Assembly: GCA_028875175.1 (NCBI GenBank)
Contig: JAPPFO010000302.1
Coordinates: forward strand, 1-21,169
Length of the DNA stretch: 21,169 nucleotides
Reading direction: 5' to 3'
Source of the DNA: Chloroflexota bacterium
GTDB lineage: Bacteria > Chloroflexota > UBA11872
Position numbers and translations under genes: made by a program. Shown here piece by piece: positions 1 to 8,529 of this stretch (position 1 is the first letter of the stretch; each line of letters opens with the position of its first letter). Below the pieces are notes generated by a model, which did not search any database, was not told the DNA's origin, and saw only the letters and a list, made by a program, of their open reading frames with translations.

Positions 1-1062
1 AAGGCCAAAACGGTCGTGCTGCACGATCTGGTGATCGCACACATTGGTCCCACGGCTCAGGCTCTGGTTACGTCGGCAATCTTTGGGTTCGGTGCGGCCC
101 TGGTCGTCAACAGCCACCTAACCGTCGGCGGCCTCATTGCCACGGTGGCCCTGGTTCCCCGTGCCTACGTATCGGTTCAGCGCCTGCTGACGCTGCAAGG
201 CAATCGGGCGCGCGTCAGAGCCGAACACGAACGCATGGACGCCGTGTTCGGCCTCAAACGCGAGCGGCTGGGGGGACTCACGCCGACGATTCCGGTGCCG
301 GACGCTGGCGCCGGCGTTGCGTTTGACGGCGTGACCTTCCGCCACGAGCGCGAGGGCGCTGGCATCTTCAACGTCTCGTTCACGGTTCAGCCGGGCGAAT
401 TCGTGGGCATCGTTGGAGAGACCGGAAGCGGCAAGTCCACGCTGCTGGACGTTCTGGTCGGGCTCTATGTGCCGTTCTCAGGGGCCGTGCGTGTTGACGG
501 GATGGATACCGAGCAGATCAATCTGGGGTGGCTCCGCCAGCGAATCGGCTATGTGCCGCAAGAGCCTCGACTGTGGGACGCGACGATTGCTGAGAACATC
601 CAGTATCCCTACGAGAGCGCCGATCGAGCCGCGCTGGACCAAGCCGTGCGCGACGCGCAGCTTGCCGACTTCGTTGCTCGACTCCCTCAGGGTTTGGCAA
701 CAGAGGTCGGCGAACTCGGAGGCCGGATCTCAGCCGGGGAGCGGCAGCGGGTTGCAGTGGCCCGCGCTCTACTACGTCGTCCACGGCTTCTGATTCTGGA
801 CGAGGCGACAGCGTCGCTGGATACCGTGACGGCGCGAGCGCTTCGAGACGCACTCGCCGCCTCCCGACTCGGCCGGACCCTGATAGTGGTCGCGCACCGA
901 ATCGAGACAGTTATGGGCGCCGACCGGATCGTGGTCATGGACCGCGGTCGAGTGCTGGAGGAGGGAGCTCCTGGCGAACTCTTGCACGCGGGCGGCCGGC
1001 TGGCCGCGCTACGGGACTCGCAGGTGAGCGAGGCAGGATCGAAGGAAAAGCCTGCCGGCTAG
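1..1062 (+). CDS. ABC transporter, fused membrane/ATPase exporter (5'-truncated by window)
   Basis: This is the C-terminal part of a half-size ABC exporter, which uses ATP hydrolysis to move a substrate across the membrane. The frame is open from base 1, so the true start lies outside the window; the GTG at 16 is not the start. The first ~70 residues are the end of the transmembrane domain, with a hydrophobic stretch around residues 18-55. The nucleotide-binding domain follows. It has Walker A GETGSGKST (about residues 139-147), the Q-loop in GYVPQEP, signature ISAGERQRV (about 244), Walker B LLILDEAT (about 263-270), the D-loop SLD and the H-loop VVAHR (about 297). The fusion order fits the MsbA/MdlB-type exporter class. 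The substrate cannot be told from sequence. The gene converges on mfd with only three bases between the stop codons. Confidence in the family is very high; specificity is unknown. Confidence 0.95.
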   Translation, partial: KAKTVVLHDLVIAHIGPTAQALVTSAIFGFGAALVVNSHLTVGGLIATVALVPRAYVSVQRLLTLQGNRARVRAEHERMDAVFGLKRERLGGLTPTIPVPDAGAGVAFDGVTFRHEREGAGIFNVSFTVQPGEFVGIVGETGSGKSTLLDVLVGLYVPFSGAVRVDGMDTEQINLGWLRQRIGYVPQEPRLWDATIAENIQYPYESADRAALDQAVRDAQLADFVARLPQGLATEVGELGGRISAGERQRVAVARALLRRPRLLILDEATASLDTVTARALRDALAASRLGRTLIVVAHRIETVMGADRIVVMDRGRVLEEGAPGELLHAGGRLAALRDSQVSEAGSKEKPAG

Positions 1063-1065
1063 GGC

Positions 1066-4000
1066 CTAGCTCCGGGCGTTCTCGTGCCGGCCTCCAACGA
1101 CGGTTGCCGCCTGGGCGGGGGGCGCGTCGGCGTGGTCGTGCCAGCGGAGGAGGGCGTCGAGGAGGGACAGGAGTTTGGTCTGCCATTGGCGGTCGCGTTG
1201 GAAGTTGGGCCAGAGGAGCCCCTGGTGACTGCGGCGCGGACCGCGCCCAATCTCGTTGAGGAGCACGCCACGGCTGACGTGGAGACTCGTGGGAATCCGG
1301 ATGATGAGTTCGCGTCCGTAGACGGTGATGCTGGGAATCTCAAGCGCGATGGCGCGGGCCTTGATGCGTAGAAGGTAGGCGAGGTTGGCCACGGGTTCGG
1401 GCAAGTCGCCGAAACGGTCGCGAATGTCGGCGATGGCTTCCTCGACCTCACCGATGGTGCGCAGGCGGGCGAGGCGCTGGTACTCGCGGATCTTGGCCGC
1501 GTATGTGCCCATGTAGTCGTCAGGCAGGTAGGCGGCCAGCGGCAGGTCCACCACGGCCCTGATTTCCAGGTCCGGCTCGTCGGATTCCTTGCCGCGCAGG
1601 CGATCAACGGCCGAGGCCAGCATGCGCGTGTAGAGGTCGAAGCCCACCGTGGTTACGAAGCCGTGCTGCTCCGCGCCAAGCAGGCTGCCGGCGCCACGTA
1701 TTTCGAGGTCGCGCAGGGCGATGCGGAAGCCGGCGCCGAGTTCGGAGGCTTCCAGGATTGTCTGCAGACGCTTCTGGGCTTCCTCGGTGAGCGTGTGGTT
1801 TTTCTGGTAGAGGAAGTAGGCGTAGGCCTGGGTGGCGCTGCGCCCGACACGTCCGCGCAGCTGGTAGAGCTGGGCCAGGCCGAAGCGCCAGGCGTCGTTG
1901 ACGATGATGGTGTTGACGTTGGGGATGTCCAGGCCATTCTCGATGATGGCGGTGGAGAGCAGGACCTGGGCGTCGCCACGGGCGAAGCGGTACATGACCT
2001 CCTCGAGGTCACGCGGCGGCATCTGGCCGTGGCCGACCACGATGTCGACGTCGGGCAGGAGGTTGCGGAGTCGCTCCTCCCAGGTGCCGATGGTCTGGAT
2101 GCGGTTGTGAAGGAAGTAGACCTGCCCGCCGCGAGCCAGTTCGGACCGGATGGCGTCTGCGGCAATGGCGTCGCTGTATCCGGCCACGTAGGTCTTGACG
2201 GCAAGGCGGCGTTCGGGCGGCGACTCGATCACGCTGATTTCCCGGAGGCCGCTGAGCGCCATGTGCATGGTGCGGGGGATTGGGGTGGCCGTAAGCGTGA
2301 GGACGTCCACATCGCGGCGGAGGTCCTTGAGTCGTTCTTTCTGCTTGACGCCGAAGCGCTGTTCCTCATCCACAACGACGAGACCGAGGTCAGCGAATTT
2401 GACGTCCTTCTGGAGCAGGCGGTGGGTCCCGACCACGATGTTCACATCGCCCGAGGCCAGCCCGGCCAGCACCTCGGCCTGCTCCGGGCGGGACCGAAAG
2501 CGACTCAGCAACTCGACTTTGAGCGGGTAGTCACGCATGCGAAAGGCGAACGTGTCGTAGTGCTGCTGCGCCAATACGGTGGTGGGCACGAGGACTGCGA
2601 CCTGCTTGTTCGACATGGCCGCCTTGAACACGGCACGCAGGGCGACTTCGGTCTTGCCGTAGCCGACATCGCCGGCAACGAGCCGGTCCATGGGTCGCGC
2701 GCGCTCCATGTCGGCCTTGGCGTCGTTGATGGCCTCGAGCTGATCGGGGGTTTCAATGAACGGGAATTTTTCGTCAAATTCGTGCTGCCAGGGCGAGTCC
2801 TCGGGAAAGGCGTAGCCCTTGGCCAGCTCGCGGGCGGCGTAGATGTCCAGGAGTTCGGCCGCGATTTCTTCGGCGGATTGCTGGGCCTTCTTCTTGGCTC
2901 GCGTCCAGTCGGCGGTGCCCAGGCGGCTGAGCCTGGGAGCGCGCTCGCTCATGCCCACGTACTTCTGTACGCGGCCGATCTGATCAACCGGGACGTAGAG
3001 GCGGTCTTGGCCCGCGTAGCTGACCGACAGGTATTCGCGTTCGCCGGAGCCCTCGGACATCTGAACGATGCCCTCGAACTGGCCGACGCCGTGCTCCACG
3101 TGGACGATGTAGTCGCCCCTCTCGAGGTCGGCCAGAAACGATCGGTCCACGCCGCGGGCGCCGCGCCGGATGCGGCGGATGCGCTTGCGTCCGAATAGTT
3201 CGGCGTCGCTGACGAGCACCAGGTCCGACGGGGGATGCCGCCAGCCCTCGGCCAGGGTGCCGGCGATGATGGTGACGGACCCTGCAGCCGGCGGTTGGTC
3301 GAGGCGCTCCAGTACCTCGGCGGCGACGCCCTGCTCGGCGAGCAGGTGTCGCAGGCGGCGACCCTGGTAGCTGACGATGAGCATGCGCGCGCGGGCGTGG
3401 CGCATGGCCAGCAGGTCTTCGGCCATGTGCTGTAGCCGGCCGGCGTAGGGAGGCTGAGCCTGAAAGCCCTCGACGACGGCGCGGCCCACTCCGTCTTCAG
3501 CGGGCAGGCCGGGCACAAAGGTCAGTTGCACCTGCGCGTCGTCCAGAGTCGCCAGGATCTCGGCGCCGGGGAAAAGCGGCGAATCAAAGCGGGCGGGGAG
3601 TTCGCCGTTGGTGGTGAGGCGTTCGCGATTGGCGGCGGCTGTCGTCTCCGCATCGCGCACCGCCGGCGCGATCTGGTCGGGCTCGTCGACAACCACCAGC
3701 GCGTTTGGCGAATAGTCGAGGAGGGACGCCGCGTTGGGTAGCAGGCTCATGGTGTAGAACGCGGCGTCGTCGAAATACTCGTTGCCCTTGAGCTGTTCCA
3801 GGTGGCGACGCCAGACCATGCGGTCTTCGGGGCGTAGCGTGTCGAGGTCGAGTTCGCGAAGCCGACCGGCCACGGTCTCGCCGAGCCAAATCGGCACCTC
3901 GGTCGCGGGTGTGAGCAATACGTCGTCGGCAGGACCCAGCGAGCGCTGCGTGTCAGGATCGAAATTTCGGACCGACTCGATGTCATCGCCGAAGAAGTCG

Positions 4001-4602
4001 ACCCGAACGGGCAGACGAGCGTCCGGCGGAAAGACGTCGACGATGCCGCCGCGGTGGGCGAATTCGCCGGGCCGCTCGACGAGCGGTGTCGATTCGTACC
4101 CAAGCGCGGACAAGCGGCGCATCACGTCGGGTAGATCGGCGGCGGCGCCAGGCGCCAGCGAGAGGAAGTGGGTGCGGAATTCGTCCGGCGGAACGAGTCG
4201 CCGCAACAGGGCGCGAACGGAGGTCACGACAATGGGGGCGGGCGAGCCGGCGGTTTCACGGGCGCGGGCCAGGTGCCCGAGTACCGCTACGCGCTGAGCC
4301 AGGACGTCGCCGGCGATGGCCAGCATCGAGTACGCGGGCTGATCCGGGTCGGGGAAGTGCAGGACGGGACGGGCGTCCGACCACATACTGATGTCATGGG
4401 CAAGCTCTGCGGCGCGGCCGTCCTCGGCCGTCACGACGATCAGCGGCTGGCTGGACTGGCGACCGAGCAGGCCGAGGACGGCCGACTTGACGCCGTCGCG
4501 GACTTCGACCGTGAGCGGATGCGGGCCCTGGAGCGCGCGCGACGCGGCGGCGGCGAGGGTCGGCTCTTCGGCGAGCAGGTCAAGCAGGCCGGTGAGCGCC
4601 AT
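1066..4602 (-). CDS. mfd: Transcription-repair coupling factor Mfd
   Basis: Mfd is a DNA translocase that removes stalled RNA polymerase from lesions and recruits UvrA for nucleotide excision repair. The 1178-residue length matches the family. The N-terminal ~350 residues are the UvrB-like module. An RNA-polymerase-interacting CarD-like domain starts near residue 495 (HVEHGVGQFEG). The RecG-like helicase core has Walker A GDVGYGKTE near 640, DEEQRFG near 746 and motif III LTATPIPRT near 772. The second lobe ends in QLRGRVGRS, and the C-terminal regulatory domain occupies the last ~150 residues. The ATG at 4602 lies inside pth: the coding regions overlap by 23 bases, so mfd is probably translated by coupling from pth as the last gene of the minus-strand cluster. 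All helicase motifs look intact. Confidence 0.98.
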   Translation of the reverse strand: MALTGLLDLLAEEPTLAAAASRALQGPHPLTVEVRDGVKSAVLGLLGRQSSQPLIVVTAEDGRAAELAHDISMWSDARPVLHFPDPDQPAYSMLAIAGDVLAQRVAVLGHLARARETAGSPAPIVVTSVRALLRRLVPPDEFRTHFLSLAPGAAADLPDVMRRLSALGYESTPLVERPGEFAHRGGIVDVFPPDARLPVRVDFFGDDIESVRNFDPDTQRSLGPADDVLLTPATEVPIWLGETVAGRLRELDLDTLRPEDRMVWRRHLEQLKGNEYFDDAAFYTMSLLPNAASLLDYSPNALVVVDEPDQIAPAVRDAETTAAANRERLTTNGELPARFDSPLFPGAEILATLDDAQVQLTFVPGLPAEDGVGRAVVEGFQAQPPYAGRLQHMAEDLLAMRHARARMLIVSYQGRRLRHLLAEQGVAAEVLERLDQPPAAGSVTIIAGTLAEGWRHPPSDLVLVSDAELFGRKRIRRIRRGARGVDRSFLADLERGDYIVHVEHGVGQFEGIVQMSEGSGEREYLSVSYAGQDRLYVPVDQIGRVQKYVGMSERAPRLSRLGTADWTRAKKKAQQSAEEIAAELLDIYAARELAKGYAFPEDSPWQHEFDEKFPFIETPDQLEAINDAKADMERARPMDRLVAGDVGYGKTEVALRAVFKAAMSNKQVAVLVPTTVLAQQHYDTFAFRMRDYPLKVELLSRFRSRPEQAEVLAGLASGDVNIVVGTHRLLQKDVKFADLGLVVVDEEQRFGVKQKERLKDLRRDVDVLTLTATPIPRTMHMALSGLREISVIESPPERRLAVKTYVAGYSDAIAADAIRSELARGGQVYFLHNRIQTIGTWEERLRNLLPDVDIVVGHGQMPPRDLEEVMYRFARGDAQVLLSTAIIENGLDIPNVNTIIVNDAWRFGLAQLYQLRGRVGRSATQAYAYFLYQKNHTLTEEAQKRLQTILEASELGAGFRIALRDLEIRGAGSLLGAEQHGFVTTVGFDLYTRMLASAVDRLRGKESDEPDLEIRAVVDLPLAAYLPDDYMGTYAAKIREYQRLARLRTIGEVEEAIADIRDRFGDLPEPVANLAYLLRIKARAIALEIPSITVYGRELIIRIPTSLHVSRGVLLNEIGRGPRRSHQGLLWPNFQRDRQWQTKLLSLLDALLRWHDHADAPPAQAATVVGGRHENARS

Positions 4603-5218
4603 CGGATTGATTGAATTGCTGCATGGTCGAGTCCAGATCGGTCGTCAGGAGCGCACGAACGGCCGCGGCCGCGCGTTCCACGGCCTGGTTGGCGTCGGCG
4701 CGCTCCGCCGCCGTGAAGCGTGAGAGTACGAAGTCGGCAGGATCGATGCCGGCCGGGGGGCGGCCAAGCCCGATTTTCACCCGCACCAGCTGGTCGGTGC
4801 CAAGGCTACGAATGATCGAGCGCATGCCGTTGTGCCCGCCGCTGCCTCCGGCGGGTCGAACGCGAATACGCGCGAAGGCCAGATCGAGGTCGTCATGCAC
4901 CAGGATGAGCGTCGACGGGTCCAAGCCAAAGGTTTGGAGGGCGGCCTGGACGGCTGATCCCGACTCGTTGACGAAGGTCTGGGGCTTGAGGAGACAGACG
5001 GGCAATCCTTCAAGCAGGCCGGTCCAGATTTCCGCCCGGTAGCGAGCGGCGCGCCAGCGGACCCGGCTTTTCGCGGCGAGGCGGTCGCAGACCTGGAATC
5101 CGAGGTTGTGCCGGGTGTCGACATAGGTTGAGCCCGGATTGCCCAGGCCGACGACGAGGCGCGCGGGCCGGAATGAGGGACCCGAGCGGCGGCGCCAGCG
5201 ACGCACCCAACGCTTCAC
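4580..5218 (-). CDS. pth: Peptidyl-tRNA hydrolase
   Basis: Pth cleaves peptidyl-tRNA released by aborted translation and recycles the tRNA. The frame is open further upstream, but I place the start at GTG 5218. It forms a GTGA overlap with the ksgA stop and gives 212 residues, near the usual ~190. Family motifs are VVGLGNPGS (Asn27), TRHNLGF with catalytic His37, KPQTFVNESG (Asn84), VHDDLDL (Asp100) and GGSGGHNGMRSI (about 114-125). The catalytic set is complete. The usual Met in KPxTxMNxSG is Val here. Before the domain there is a ~20-residue Arg/Trp-rich leader (VKRWVRRWRRR), absent from most Pth proteins. A later internal start is therefore possible, though no better candidate is visible. 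Pth sits between ksgA and mfd in a tight cluster. Confidence 0.96.
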   Translation of the reverse strand: MKRWVRRWRRRSGPSFRPARLVVGLGNPGSTYVDTRHNLGFQVCDRLAAKSRVRWRAARYRAEIWTGLLEGLPVCLLKPQTFVNESGSAVQAALQTFGLDPSTLILVHDDLDLAFARIRVRPAGGSGGHNGMRSIIRSLGTDQLVRVKIGLGRPPAGIDPADFVLSRFTAAERADANQAVERAAAAVRALLTTDLDSTMQQFNQSDGAHRPA

Positions 5219-6069
5219 GCCGTCTCGCCGCCGGGATGTTCCGTGGGCTGCCTGCAGTCGAGCGCCGCGACGACCTGGTCCCACTCGCTTAGCGCGAGTG
5301 TCTGTGGACGGCGGCCCGGATCGATGCCGGCGGCTTGGAGTGCGGCGCCGACCTCCGGCTCGCGCCGGGCCAGGCCGGCTGCCAGCGAGTTGCGCAGTTT
5401 CTTGCGAGTCTGGGCGAAGGCATGGCGCGCCAGCGCTATACGAGCCTCGGCCGATGCGATGTCGATTCCCGATCGACGGACAGGGTCGATTCGAACGAGG
5501 GACGAAACCACCTTTGGCCGCGGCCGAAACGCCTCGGGCGGGACGTCAAACAGGCGTCGTGTGCGGGCGTAGGACTGGACGATGACGCTGAGGAGCGCCA
5601 TGTCGCCCGGCTTGGCCGTGAGGCGCCGCGCCACTTCGCGCTGGAGCAGCACGGTAAGACTGTGCGGCGGCTCGCTGGCGCTGACGAAACTCACGACGAG
5701 GCGCGTCCCCACGCTGTAGGGCAGGTTTGCCACTACGTGATACGGCCCGCCAGCGAGTTGCCGCAGGTTCAGCCGCCGCGCGTCGCCGGGCACGACCTGG
5801 ATGCGGTCGCGGTTACGAAAACGCTCATGCAGCCGCGCCACCAGGACGTCCTCGATTTCAACGGCTATCACCCGCAGGCCGTTCGCCAGCAGGGCGTCCG
5901 TGAGGTTGCCGGTACCCGCGCCGATCTCCACGACGGTGGCGCCGGGCGGGAGGGCGGCGGCCGAGGCAATGCGCCGTTGCACGGCCCGATTCACAAGGAA
6001 GTTCTGGCCGCGCCGGCTGGTCGGGCGAAACGGGGCCCGCGGGGCGGTGCTCACGCCCCAGTATCTCAC
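5215..6069 (-). CDS. rsmA (ksgA): 16S rRNA (adenine1518-N6/adenine1519-N6)-dimethyltransferase
   Basis: RsmA/KsgA transfers four methyl groups from S-adenosylmethionine to two adjacent adenines near the 3' end of 16S rRNA, a late step in small-subunit assembly. The 284 residues show the family start motif GQNFL (21-25), the SAM-binding VEIGAGTGNLT (47-57), the acidic VEIE of strand 2 and the catalytic NLPYSVGT (115-122). The C-terminal helical domain contains RPRPKVVSSLVRI. The start is GTG at 6069; a second GTG five codons in is equally possible because neither has a clear ribosome-binding site. The 3' end overlaps the pth start (GTGA). About 60 bases separate it from the upstream SDR gene, so co-transcription with the SDRs is likely. 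Confidence 0.97.
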   Translation of the reverse strand: MRYWGVSTAPRAPFRPTSRRGQNFLVNRAVQRRIASAAALPPGATVVEIGAGTGNLTDALLANGLRVIAVEIEDVLVARLHERFRNRDRIQVVPGDARRLNLRQLAGGPYHVVANLPYSVGTRLVVSFVSASEPPHSLTVLLQREVARRLTAKPGDMALLSVIVQSYARTRRLFDVPPEAFRPRPKVVSSLVRIDPVRRSGIDIASAEARIALARHAFAQTRKKLRNSLAAGLARREPEVGAALQAAGIDPGRRPQTLALSEWDQVVAALDCRQPTEHPGGETA

Positions 6070-6128
6070 CTGATTGGAGACAGCGAGTCAGACGTCCGGC
6101 GGCGAATCCTCACGTAGAACCGGAAGGC

Positions 6129-6890
6129 TCACCACTTCCTGGTTTTGCCCAAAGCCGCGAGATAGCCGCCGTCGGCGTAGAGGGTCGTGCCGGTTACGTA
6201 CGCCGAGCGTGGGGACAGCAGGAAAGCGACGCAACTCGCAATTTCGGCGGCGGATGCATAGCGCCCCAGCGGAACCGTGGCCTTGCGCTGTTCGTACAGC
6301 TCGGCGTTGGAGCGAATGTCGGCGGTCATGCGCGTGGCGGTGAGGCCGGGACCGACACAGTTCACCCGGACCTGATGGGGGGCCAACTCCTGGGCGATGG
6401 CGCGGGTCACGGTGCGAAGCGCACCCTTGGCCGAACAGTAGTGGGCCTGGCCGGGTTCGGCCGACTCGGAGCGAATCGAACTGACCTGGACGATCGATCC
6501 CGGCTCGCCGCGGCGAATCATGTCCTCGGCCACAGCCTTGGTCAGAAACACCGGACCGCGGACGTGCACGGCCAGCATGTCGTTCCAGACGTCGGTATCG
6601 ATCTCTTCCAGCGACTGGCGCCGGGTGTAGCCCGCGACACTGGCCAGGGCGTCCACGCGACCGTGCGCGGCGACAGTCTCGGCAACAAGGGCCTGGCCGG
6701 CGTCGACGTCGGCCACGTCCAGCGTTCGCGCTTCGACGGCAGCCGCAAAGCCCGCATGTTCCACCCAATCGGAAAGGGCTTGGCCCTCAACGTCAGTCGC
6801 CACGACCTGGTAGCCGTCGCTGGCGAGGCGTTCAACGCAGGCGCGGCCGATGCCGTGGGCGGCGCCGGTGACGATGGCTACCGGCTGCAT
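6129..6890 (-). CDS. Short-chain dehydrogenase/reductase (SDR) with altered active-site Asn
   Basis: This is a classical SDR of 253 residues, an NAD(P)-dependent oxidoreductase that is probably cytoplasmic. The cofactor motif TGAAHGIG is at 8-15. The Ser-Tyr-Lys set is Ser138, Tyr151 and Lys155 (VSSIRSE...HYCSAKG), and the C-terminus has the usual GTTLYADGG. Asp33 at the end of strand 2 (ATDVEG) suggests a preference for NAD over NADP. Two family positions are unusual. The NNAG motif is SVAG (84-87), and the conserved catalytic Asn of the NLxG motif is His109 (AVHVRG). It may still be active, but its proton relay would differ from the classical one. Its ATG overlaps the stop of the upstream SDR by one base (TAATG), so the two are translationally coupled. 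The substrate is unknown. Confidence 0.9.
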   Translation of the reverse strand: MQPVAIVTGAAHGIGRACVERLASDGYQVVATDVEGQALSDWVEHAGFAAAVEARTLDVADVDAGQALVAETVAAHGRVDALASVAGYTRRQSLEEIDTDVWNDMLAVHVRGPVFLTKAVAEDMIRRGEPGSIVQVSSIRSESAEPGQAHYCSAKGALRTVTRAIAQELAPHQVRVNCVGPGLTATRMTADIRSNAELYEQRKATVPLGRYASAAEIASCVAFLLSPRSAYVTGTTLYADGGYLAALGKTRKW

Positions 6891-7663
6891 TAGTGCGTCA
6901 TCTCCCCGCCGTCCACGTAGAGCGTGGCTCCAGAGACGTAAGCCGCGTCGTCGGAGGCCAGGAAGGCGGCGACTTCGGATATGTCTTCAGGCTGGCCGAG
7001 GCGACCCATGGGCACGCGTGCGAGCTGATCGTCCAGCGCGCCCTGGTTGGCCAGCAACGACTCGGTCAATGGCGTTTCGGCCACACCGGGACCGATGGCG
7101 CAGACACGCACGCCGTAGGGTCCCAGCTCCACGGCGGCAGCCTTGGTGAGCATGCGCACGCCGCCCTTGGAGGCGCAGTAGGAGGTGTGAATGAACCCGC
7201 CTACGTTGGCGCGGATGGACGACATGTTGATGATCACGCCACCGCCCTGTTGTTTCATCTGCAGGCCCGCGGCGCGCACGCCGTGAAAGACGCCGGTGAG
7301 ATTGGCGGCCATGACTTTGTCGAAGGCGTCGACGGTCAGGTCGAGGAAACTCTCGCGCATGGTGATGCCGGCGTTGTTGACCATGATGTCGAGCCGGCCC
7401 CAGCGGTCCGTGACGGCTTGCACGGCGGCTTGCATGGCGGCGTAGTCGGTGACGTCCGTTGGAATGACCAGCGCCTCGCCATCGTCCGATTGAATCAGTT
7501 GACGAGTCTCCTCGGCCGCGGCGGTATTGAACTCGGCCAGCCCGACGCGCGCGCCGTCGCGGGCAAATCGTTGGCTGATGGCTCGTCCGAAGCCGGAGCC
7601 GGCGCCGGTTACCAGCGCCGTGCGACCGGCAAGCGGCAGCGAGGCGTGCGTGTCGTCAGTCAT
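6890..7663 (-). CDS. Short-chain dehydrogenase/reductase (SDR), canonical
   Basis: This 257-residue classical SDR has every standard motif: TGAGSGFG (19-26), NNAG (96-99), the active-site Asn121 in NLTG, Ser149, Tyr162 and Lys166 (MSSIRA...SYCASKG) and C-terminal GATLYVDGG. The frame runs upstream to a GTG at 7711. I choose the ATG at 7663 because the family homology starts just after it (SLPLAGRTALVTGAG). The acidic residue expected after strand 2 is Glu (LAEFN), consistent with NAD use. No ribosome-binding site precedes the ATG, but a TAGTCT box lies 10 bases upstream, so a leaderless or near-leaderless transcript is possible. It resembles its downstream neighbour, including an SSIR segment around the catalytic Ser, so the pair may be an old tandem duplication. 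The substrate cannot be inferred. Confidence 0.92.
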   Translation of the reverse strand: MTDDTHASLPLAGRTALVTGAGSGFGRAISQRFARDGARVGLAEFNTAAAEETRQLIQSDDGEALVIPTDVTDYAAMQAAVQAVTDRWGRLDIMVNNAGITMRESFLDLTVDAFDKVMAANLTGVFHGVRAAGLQMKQQGGGVIINMSSIRANVGGFIHTSYCASKGGVRMLTKAAAVELGPYGVRVCAIGPGVAETPLTESLLANQGALDDQLARVPMGRLGQPEDISEVAAFLASDDAAYVSGATLYVDGGEMTH

Positions 7664-7762
7664 AGGGGTAGCGAGACTAGCAAAGGTCAGTTCGGGCGCC
7701 TCCGCTTGCACGCGACCGACGCGACCCAGCAGCGGTCGTTCAACTGGGCGGAAGGCCCGCGC

Positions 7763-8365
7763 TCAGGAGTCCGCAGAGACGAAGACTCGCTCGAGATAGG
7801 TGCGTGCCGCGCGACCGCCCTGGCCGCGATGACTGATGACGTCTTTGGCGACGCCAGGCAGTTCGGCCATGGTCGTGTCACCCGGCCCGACGATGAATAA
7901 CGGGTCGTAGCCGAAGCCGCCTTCGCCGCGCGGCGCGTGGCCGATGAGGCCTTCGACCGTCGATTCAAACTCGAAGGCGACAACCCCCAGGGGATCGGCG
8001 ATGGCAATGGCGCAGCGGTAGCGGGCAGTTCGCCGTTCGTCGGAGATTGCGGCCAGCAGCTCGAGCACGCGGGCATTGCGGTCGTCGTCCGTGGCGGTGG
8101 GGCCGGCGAAGCGGCTGGAACGGACGCCCGGCGCGCCGTCCAGCGCGTCGATCTCCAGGCCGGAGTCGTCGGCCAGGGTCCATTGCCGGCAGGCCCGCGC
8201 GTAGGCGACGGCCTTCAGGCGCGCGTTTTCCGCGAAGGTTGCGCCGGTCTCCTCCACGTCGCACTGGCAGCCCAGGTCGACGGCCGACAGCAGGCGGACT
8301 CGTGATCCATCGAATACCCGTCGGAACTCGGCCAGCTTGTGGTCGCTGCCGCTGGCGAGGACCAC
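7763..8365 (-). CDS. rdgB: dITP/XTP pyrophosphatase (non-canonical purine NTPase, RdgB/HAM1)
   Basis: RdgB hydrolyses dITP, ITP and XTP to the monophosphates and keeps deaminated purines out of DNA and RNA. The 200-residue length fits. Family motifs are GATFAENARLKA (about 41-52), the metal-binding DDSGLEIDAL (66-75), SRFAG (84-88), GGFGYDPLF (149-157), TTMAEL and ISHRG (177-181). The first motif, normally TGNxxKxxEF, reads SGSDHKLAEF, so the usual Asn is Ser here. The start is GTG at 8365. The frame is open further upstream with no ATG and no clear ribosome-binding site, so a slightly longer protein is not excluded. It is the first gene of the minus-strand run leading to mfd, with 99 bases to the next gene, and is divergent from the corrinoid protein gene. 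Confidence 0.95.
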   Translation of the reverse strand: MVLASGSDHKLAEFRRVFDGSRVRLLSAVDLGCQCDVEETGATFAENARLKAVAYARACRQWTLADDSGLEIDALDGAPGVRSSRFAGPTATDDDRNARVLELLAAISDERRTARYRCAIAIADPLGVVAFEFESTVEGLIGHAPRGEGGFGYDPLFIVGPGDTTMAELPGVAKDVISHRGQGGRAARTYLERVFVSADS

Positions 8366-8514
8366 ACAGGCGCCCTGAGAGAAATCCGGGCCGTCGGTGA
8401 GCTGGTGAATTGCTAGAGTTACTCCATAGTTATCGAGCGACGTCGCCCGCCAGTATCACCGCCAGAGAGTCGGCGGCACACCAGTACCCGGGCTCGGCGT
8501 CCTGTCAGTTGGCC

Positions 8515-8523
8515 TAAGGAAGG
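8515..8523 (+). promoter_or_regulatory. Ribosome-binding site of the corrinoid protein gene
   Basis: The sequence TAAGGAAGG ends six bases before the ATG at 8530. It is one of the few clear Shine-Dalgarno sites in the window. It decides the start in favour of the ATG over the TTG directly before it at 8527. Confidence 0.7.
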
Positions 8524-8529
8524 GCGTTG

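Noticed and set aside
1663..3198. 511-codon plus-strand frame opposite mfd
   Set aside because: It lies wholly antisense to the clear mfd coding region. It has no domain or ribosome-binding site and reflects GC-rich codon bias in the opposite frame.
6893..7900. 335-codon plus-strand frame opposite the SDR genes
   Set aside because: It spans the canonical SDR and runs into rdgB on the other strand, and it shows no family character.
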